Positions 58,201 through 64,000 of a DNA stretch of 64,000 nucleotides are shown here, piece by piece; positions within the stretch are counted from its first letter, which is position 1, and the number at the start of each line of letters is the position of its first letter. Source of the stretch: Hydractinia symbiolongicarpus (taxonomy: Eukaryota > Cnidaria > Hydrozoa > Anthoathecata > Hydractiniidae); the NCBI RefSeq assembly GCF_029227915.1, contig NC_079878.1:13020001-13084000 (forward strand), given 5' to 3'. The translations under genes were made by a program, and so were the position numbers. The notes beneath the pieces are model-generated. The model made no database searches, was not told the origin of the DNA, and saw only the letters and a list, made by a program, of their open reading frames with translations.

Positions 58201-60379
58201 GTACATGTGTCTGTTTTAATGTATCACAAGCGTATTGTATATATATGCTTGTGATGTGATGTGTATAAACGAGATTGTGTCTCAATTTAAAGCCTATTGT
58301 ATTTCCTTTATAAGCTAAAATCATTGGCCGATATATTTAATTGTGTGTCTTCTAGGGGCGTCAACCAAGACATATAACGGACAGTCTAGTGAGTCAGCCT
58401 CCACAACCTCACGCGGAAGGGTCAACATCAGGGGACTCCATAACAAATGATGAAGAAGACGTTACTATAGATAAAGCTCTGGTACATCATGATAGTGAAC
58501 CAACAGATACAGACAGATCAGTTTTGGTTGTATCTTGTGCACCAGATAATCAAACGACTAGATTTTTAGAACGAAAACCATTAAGCGATGAGGAACGACA
58601 TTGTAACGAAACTGATCTCGAACTGACAGAATTGGAAAAAAACCAACCATGTAAGTAACAAAACTTAAAGATGTTAACCTTCGCCGGCACTAAATTGCAT
58701 GAATCATATATAATATGTCTTTGACTACAATCTATAAAATAAACCTTAAAACCTGAAACTTTCGCGAGTTTCGCAAATTTTCAAAATTTATGCTTCTGAA
58801 AATTCTTAATAATCTTATTCACAATTGTTCATTCTCGCAAAATATTTCACATTCCTATAGGTTTTTAATGAGTGCATTATCTATGAAAGACAACAGCAAT
58901 GCCGTTTTGAATCGAATTAGCGCCCTGAGCGCTGGTTATTTTCAATGTTTTACAGGAGTGGGTGCTAATTTTTATTTTTTTCATTTTTTAAATTTTTTTA
59001 AACATTTAGCTGGGTTAAAACGAAAACATGAGTTGGCAACAACTTCTTGTGGCAGCAAAATTATACGCTGGCCTTGACACTACGCAAACTTGTAGATGTA
59101 AAGTTCGAGATTTGCGAAAACTTTGTAAGCCTACCCGGCGTAAGATGAGACAGATTGTAATCAATAACATTTTTTTAGATCTTGACGAGCGATTGTATAA
59201 AATTTATTGTGAAGATAGCTCAATTAAAAAACCTAAATCGACACCTCAGCAAAAACCACAATGTAAGCTTCACTTTTTTGTAGAATTTTTGTATTTTGAT
59301 TTGGCCATGTTTTGTTCTTCTGAATGGTAATCTTAGATAATGCTTTTGTGGATGTTTGTTATATAACGGTAGCTACACGTAACTTCTGATTAAGTTTTGA
59401 AAAACAACAACATCATTTAACAGTGTCTGTTTTCTTATCTAAAATATCGTGATAAAGTGTTTTTTAGGGTAAGCTAGGCCAGAATGAGGGACTTTTTTCA
59501 AGTGTGCATTTACAAGGGTCCCGTTATGGGTCAGTACTACCTTCACTTTTCCTCTACTAATGTATACTACATGTACCAAACCTTGTAGAAGTTTTATTAA
59601 CTAAATTTTAATTTTTGTTTTTTATATACAGCCTACATTTATGAAAAACCAACGCTAAGTCAGTATAACCCTTCTTATTCAAGTCGTTTAAAACCATCTT
59701 CTTATAAAATATCAAGACTTGTGAAATCTGCAGAAATGCTTAGAGGTATGTATAAAAAAGGTTGAATGTTATGTAGTTAAAACAACACTGGTTAACTTGG
59801 ACAGGCGATTTCTTTTGTAATATCTTTCTAACACCTAACAGAATTCTTATATATGGCAGTAATCTTTAACCTTAAGTAGCTAACTGATGTAGTTGTTGAT
59901 TCTGTAAAGAATTACTTGAATTAATGTTATTTGATTGAAACTGTTACAAAGTGTATGGAGCCAGGCAAAAAAATGACAAGTCTGCCTCTCTGAAAAATTA
60001 TAATTATTGATTTTATGAAATATACAGGTTAAATGTAGAGGATAAATTCAATTCTTTTTGCAGAATTTAACTACGATTTCTGTTGCGTTTATTAATCTGT
60101 AGTTTCTTGTTTGTTTAATCCTATGCTTACACTATATTTTTTTTGGAAATTCTTATAGCTCTTGTCAGTATCTTCTATTTTTCTTCTGTAGATATTCCAG
60201 CCACACAGTCATATGAACGCTCAAAGAGTTCGTTATTAAAACTCAAAGAGGATTGTGGTAGCCTTCTTCAAAATTTTGGAGACGTAGAGAATAAAGCTTT
60301 AACCAAAAGTAGATTTTCAAGACATATAGTTAATTCCGCACCCGATGTGAAAATGCACACAAATGGCGGGAAATTGTGA
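55298..60379 (+). CDS. PH-domain signalling protein (STAP-like PH)
   Basis: Eight phase-consistent exons (55298-55363, 56206-56289, 57285-57395, 58032-58088, 58356-58650, 59056-59262, 59632-59745, 60192-60379) encode about 373 residues. Residues about 8-106 form a pleckstrin-homology domain: VKYFEDYLHKKEGDKKWIEY and WAVVCEKYLIFYK (first strands), CIELTGST, FPFYIVTQKARYLVK, and the invariant Trp of the C-terminal helix in RHQWFQAIELSS. PH domains bind phosphoinositides or proteins at membranes; the layout recalls the STAP adaptors, but no SH2 domain follows. Residues 107-205 are acidic, Ser/Thr-rich and probably disordered. A basic, Cys-containing segment follows (KLYAGLDTTQTCRCKVRDLR, LCKPTRRKMR), then a Ser/Tyr-rich tail with possible phosphorylation sites. 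Exon 6 was given its acceptor at 59054-59055, because the earlier AG at about 59016 leads to a stop. Partner and pathway unknown. Confidence 0.8.
57600..57860. repeat. Dispersed TTTCGCGAAA-rich repeat copy
   Basis: Intron 3 of the PH gene contains a patch of alternating TTCGCGAAAATTAATCTTCAC-like phrases. Similar patches occur at about 16140-16550, 27370-27480, 37590-37620, 39105-39180, 58755-58790 and 61045-61165. No clear ends; probably an old repeat family. Confidence 0.5.
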
Positions 60380-62749
60380 TCTAAAAGTCTCTCCTATGGA
60401 GAGAGAAGTCAATAAAGATATACGTTGCTGCTACCTTCTCCTTCACCGAAGTTGATATATTTCTAGTTCATGGAGTCAAACGAAATTTTCGAAGAGTTAT
60501 CCTATTGTGATATTTACAGAAGTGATACAAAAGTAATCGTTGAGTGATATGATGTTGAAATTATTGAAATTTCAGCGATATCTAAATATGGCGAAGGAAA
60601 ATATATCATTATCTAAAATATATCTATAAATATGATAGTGGCCCGCTGGTATTTTTTATAAAATTAATTTATTTCGATTGTCTTTTTACAGTCGACTATT
60701 ATGAACTCAAGTTCTCAAAGAAACATGATGATTTCAATATGTTGAGGATTTCAGTTATGGGATTATTTTTGTGGATATTAAATAGATAAAAAGACGCGGC
60801 ATTTGCATAAAATCTCTGAAAATGTTACTATAGGGCTTCATTTGTTTTTGTTTTATTTTTTGATGAAGATACTCGCGTCTACTGTATAGATATTGTACTT
60901 TAAATTCCAAAAGCATAACTAATTTTTAGGAAAAAAGGACCTAAAACAAGACGTGTTGAAAGAAGATTCTCCAGTGTTTTGTAGTAAAAAGTTAAATTTT
61001 TATATCATCTGTCTTATGTTTCATAAATATTGTGTTTTATACTTTCGCTGGCAGAAGGTTTTGTCAGTTCAAAAAACTTTCGCAAATTGAGATTTGGGAC
61101 AAATTTTGCGTAACAAAAACTTTCGCGAAAATCAAAAATTACTTCATTAGCAAGGGGAATTCTTTCGTAAATAGCAATTATTTTTTTTCTCTGTTATTAT
61201 TAGTAATCAAAAGTCTGCATTCATTACAGTTTCAAGAAATCGAGACATCTGAGAAAAGTTTGTAGCACTAGAAAACAACACTAAACGTTATTGCAGTTGA
61301 TGACTAAAAAAAGAAATAAATCCTTAACTGTGAGATTTCCCCGTTTCTTGATTATTTTTTTTTGTGGTAAAAAAACTTTCGCGTCTTGAAAAATACTCAT
61401 AAATGTGGGGATCTACAACCAAATTATAAAATAAAGTGACCACGCCTGTATGTATGATGCAAGCAAAGTACACCAATTTATACTTAAATACCAAAGCATT
61501 TTAGTTGAAGATGGTATAGCTAAAACCATTGTAATTATATTGAAGGTCTGTTATGACATCAGTTTGGAACAATCTGAGTGCATATGTCCAGTGGCATGTA
61601 ATAATACTTGAAATGTTGAATTCTAGATTCCTCTCTTTACTTAACTATAAATCTATTAAATACGTTATTTTAACCCTTATTTATTATATTCTGTTTTTTA
61701 TGAAGTGAATTTGTGTATGCAGGATTGAAGAATTTTTGAACTTATATTTTGTAAAATTTTAAAAGCTTAAAAAAGAAACGAAGTTATGCATTTGATTTTT
61801 TGTTGTTGTTTTCACTGCATTTATGTTTCCTCGTACCCATGCTAGTTTTCTGTGACATATTTCACCGTCGCTTTTTCTTGCCGTATTTACCCAAATGAGC
61901 GAGAGATCTGTTATCTTAACTTCCAATTTGACGACTGATTATGTGGGAATAGACATTTTAATTTGATGAATTGAATGTCAATTGGACAAATTGACTTATC
62001 AATTTGACATATTGAATTTCTCCGCTATCTGGACCCATATTCCACCATCAAGTTTATCGAAAAGCCCTGGAGCCCTCGAAAAGCCCTTAGAACAATTGTG
62101 GAAGACAAACAGAACAATAATTTTTTAGAATTTTACCTCTTAATAGGAACTTTAAATTGAAACTTTTCTTGGAAAATCAAAAGGCCAAAAATTTATATAT
62201 ACCATGTATTTTATGTATAAAAAATTGAAACTACTCAACCATATTAGCATAGTCTATAAGGTTTTTCTTCTATAGACTATGATATTAGCTAGCTGGCTAC
62301 AGCTCGCTAGCTGGCTAAACATCTCATCCAATGAAATTAACAGCTAGCCAACTAATAATATGGTTGAATACGATTTTTCTGATTCTTCATAAATATAAAC
62401 TATATATAAAATACAAGACGTATGATATACGCAAACAACCTCGCGAATAAAGTTTACAAAAAGCTGTCTATCAAATTGGGATTTTTGTTACGAAGTTAGA
62501 CACGACATATTTTACTATTCAGATACGCAATAATATTTGTTACACACTTATTTTTCAAAATTGATTTGTGAGATGGGTCCGTCTTGGGTGAACCGACTGA
62601 CAGGAAGAGGAAAGACCACAAACCCACAAACCCCAAAATTTGCGAAATTCATTAATTCAGTTAATTCTGCCTACATTCACTTTTAAAAAGTTTGGTGGAA
62701 ACACCTTTCTTTACTAGTTAGTTAAACAAGTGTTTTAAACACTTGTCTT
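60380..62749. other. 3' flank of the PH gene and gene-free region
   Basis: Starts with the 3' UTR. No further exon recognised. A GCTAGCTGGCT-rich palindromic patch lies at about 62285-62355. ORF 61032-61265 falls in a dispersed repeat. Confidence 0.5.
60411..60416 (+). terminator. Poly(A) signal of the PH-domain gene
   Basis: AATAAA 32 bases after the TGA at 60377-60379. Confidence 0.6.
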
Positions 62750-62759
62750 ATCTTTTTAA

Positions 62760-62950
62760 AAAAGAAAAAAGAAAAAAAAAGTAAAAATAGTTACCAAGAT
62801 GAGATTCGAACACACGACGACTCCCGTGTCGGTGCTCAGAGAGGCAAAAATTTCCATTCTTGTAGGACACATTTGCGTTTTAATACAAGCTCACGAGCTT
62901 GTAATAATGTATAACACATGCTCTACCAGCTACCTAGCTAGCTAGCTACG
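62760..62950 (-). repeat. tRNA-related SINE or tRNA pseudogene
   Basis: On the minus strand an A-box-like GTAGCTGGTAGAGC (62919-62932) is followed about 115 bases later by a B-box-like GTGTTCGAATCTC (62801-62813), then a T-rich tail (62760-62790). The gap is too long for a tRNA and includes a TACAAGCTC-AC-GAGCTTGTA hairpin. No matching acceptor stem was found, so a functional tRNA is unlikely. Confidence 0.4.
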
Positions 62951-64000
62951 ATTTTCACTCTACTGTGTCCAAAAACTGGCCGGGTCAATTCAACAGTACC
63001 CAAAATATGATCTTCTAATGTGCCTGAGAATGTTTGTTGGGACTTGCAAAAAACAGAGCTTGTGTGGTACATCCCTTCTTTAAAATCTAAAGGGCGCCAA
63101 GGATGGGCCTAACATGGTCTTTTGCCCAATCTTGTGACGCCCTGCAATTTTATGTTCAAAGATTGGGCAGCGTCTTAAGATTGGGCAGAACAGATCGACC
63201 ATTGAAAAAAAATTAAGGCCATGCTCATACAGTTCGGATAGGTTTCATTCAGGAATCGTTTTGTTCCGGAACGAGGTGTAAACATGTTTTTCGAAAAAGA
63301 CAGGACCAGAATCATTTCCCTTTTTGAAGCGACACTAAATCTTTGATTTTCATAGCAGATGGCTTCGAAACCGTGTCGCGCAAGGCCCATCCAATATGAA
63401 AAATCGTTCCGAAACATACCCGCAACGTGTGAACATAACCTAAACCCGACAAAAAATCAAAATATGGCTAAAATGGCGGAGTTGTTGTTATCACAGATAA
63501 TCTGCTCCACGTGCATGGCCTGGAGCTAAAAGAAAGGAAAAAAAGAACCTGTCCTACCTAGCAAACATAGCTGGCTAGCAGTTATTTTTTTAAATGGAGC
63601 AAATATAATAGCCTTGTTTTCCTATAACATTTACTCTTATAGTGGTTTCTGGATCTGTTTGGCCAACATGACATGGTCTTTTTTTAGTGTGTAGTAGAAG
63701 TCAATGTACAGTACCCCATGTTTACAGGAATCAAACAATTGTTTTGTTCAGTGGAAAGAAATATATATATTATAGCTAACACCATAATGAAAAAATTAGT
63801 CTTCCCAGATATAAATTATTTTATAAATTCGCTAGCTAAATTTGGAAAATTACAGTCGTCCCTCTTTTTTTGTGTTTAGCTACCATAATTGCAGTTGTGT
63901 ACCAAAAAAATTCTGGTTGCTTTTGTACTTTCCACCATACTATGATCTCCATTTGAGAAGTTTTAAGATTGTCACTCATCCATAATATGAGTGTTGTTTA
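62951..64000. other. Right-hand end of the window, no gene recognised
   Basis: No exon with a family signature. The ORF at 63175-63417 (minus) has no recognisable motif; the GC-richer patch 63060-63440 around it may be a transposon remnant. Confidence 0.45.

Noticed and set aside
62760-62950. Functional tRNA gene
   Set aside because: A and B boxes are too far apart and no acceptor stem pairs.

Overview
The window is AT-rich animal nuclear DNA. Genes are split by GT/AG introns, stand on both strands in no operon-like order, and are separated by long AT-rich spacers and decayed transposable elements. Penelope-like, Helitron-like and non-LTR elements, short introns and the gene content fit an early-branching metazoan. 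A cnidarian, probably a medusozoan/hydrozoan, is my best guess, but nothing in the sequence names the species. Exon boundaries were worked out by hand from splice sites, phase and family similarity; no transcript data were available.

Layout. 0-1.1 kb: 5' half of an SLC26 anion transporter (minus, runs off the left edge). 4.7-5.8 kb: intronless CENATAC, a minor-spliceosome factor (minus). 6.8-7.6 kb: intronless UTP11, a ribosome-biogenesis factor (minus). 10.8-18.2 kb: ERP44, an ER/Golgi thiol quality-control chaperone (plus, 13 constitutive-type positions), in which the exon carrying the active-site cysteine is duplicated as a mutually exclusive pair. 22.0-23.0 kb: intronless Ser/Thr kinase resembling PDIK1L/STK35 (plus). 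23-29 kb: repeats only. 29.1-33.2 kb: a secreted, free-standing ligand-binding ectodomain of the receptor guanylyl cyclase type (plus, 7 exons), ending just where the membrane segment should begin. 35.3-43.9 kb: an 11-exon minus-strand gene that joins a signal peptide, a JmjC/cupin-like domain and a complete aldo-keto reductase in one phase-consistent reading frame. 44-55 kb: transposon graveyard (minisatellite, unknown transposon protein, non-LTR RT tail, inverted Penelope-like pair with GIY-YIG endonuclease, internally deleted retroelement with gag and integrase). 55.3-60.4 kb: 8-exon PH-domain protein (plus). 60.4-64 kb: no gene seen, one tRNA-related repeat.

The genes look like independent housekeeping and signalling loci. 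The three most notable items are the ERP44 alternative active-site exons, the JmjC/aldo-keto reductase fusion with a signal peptide, and the soluble receptor ectodomain. Two Helitron-like units of identical length plus a longer third stand head to tail inside an intron of the fusion gene.
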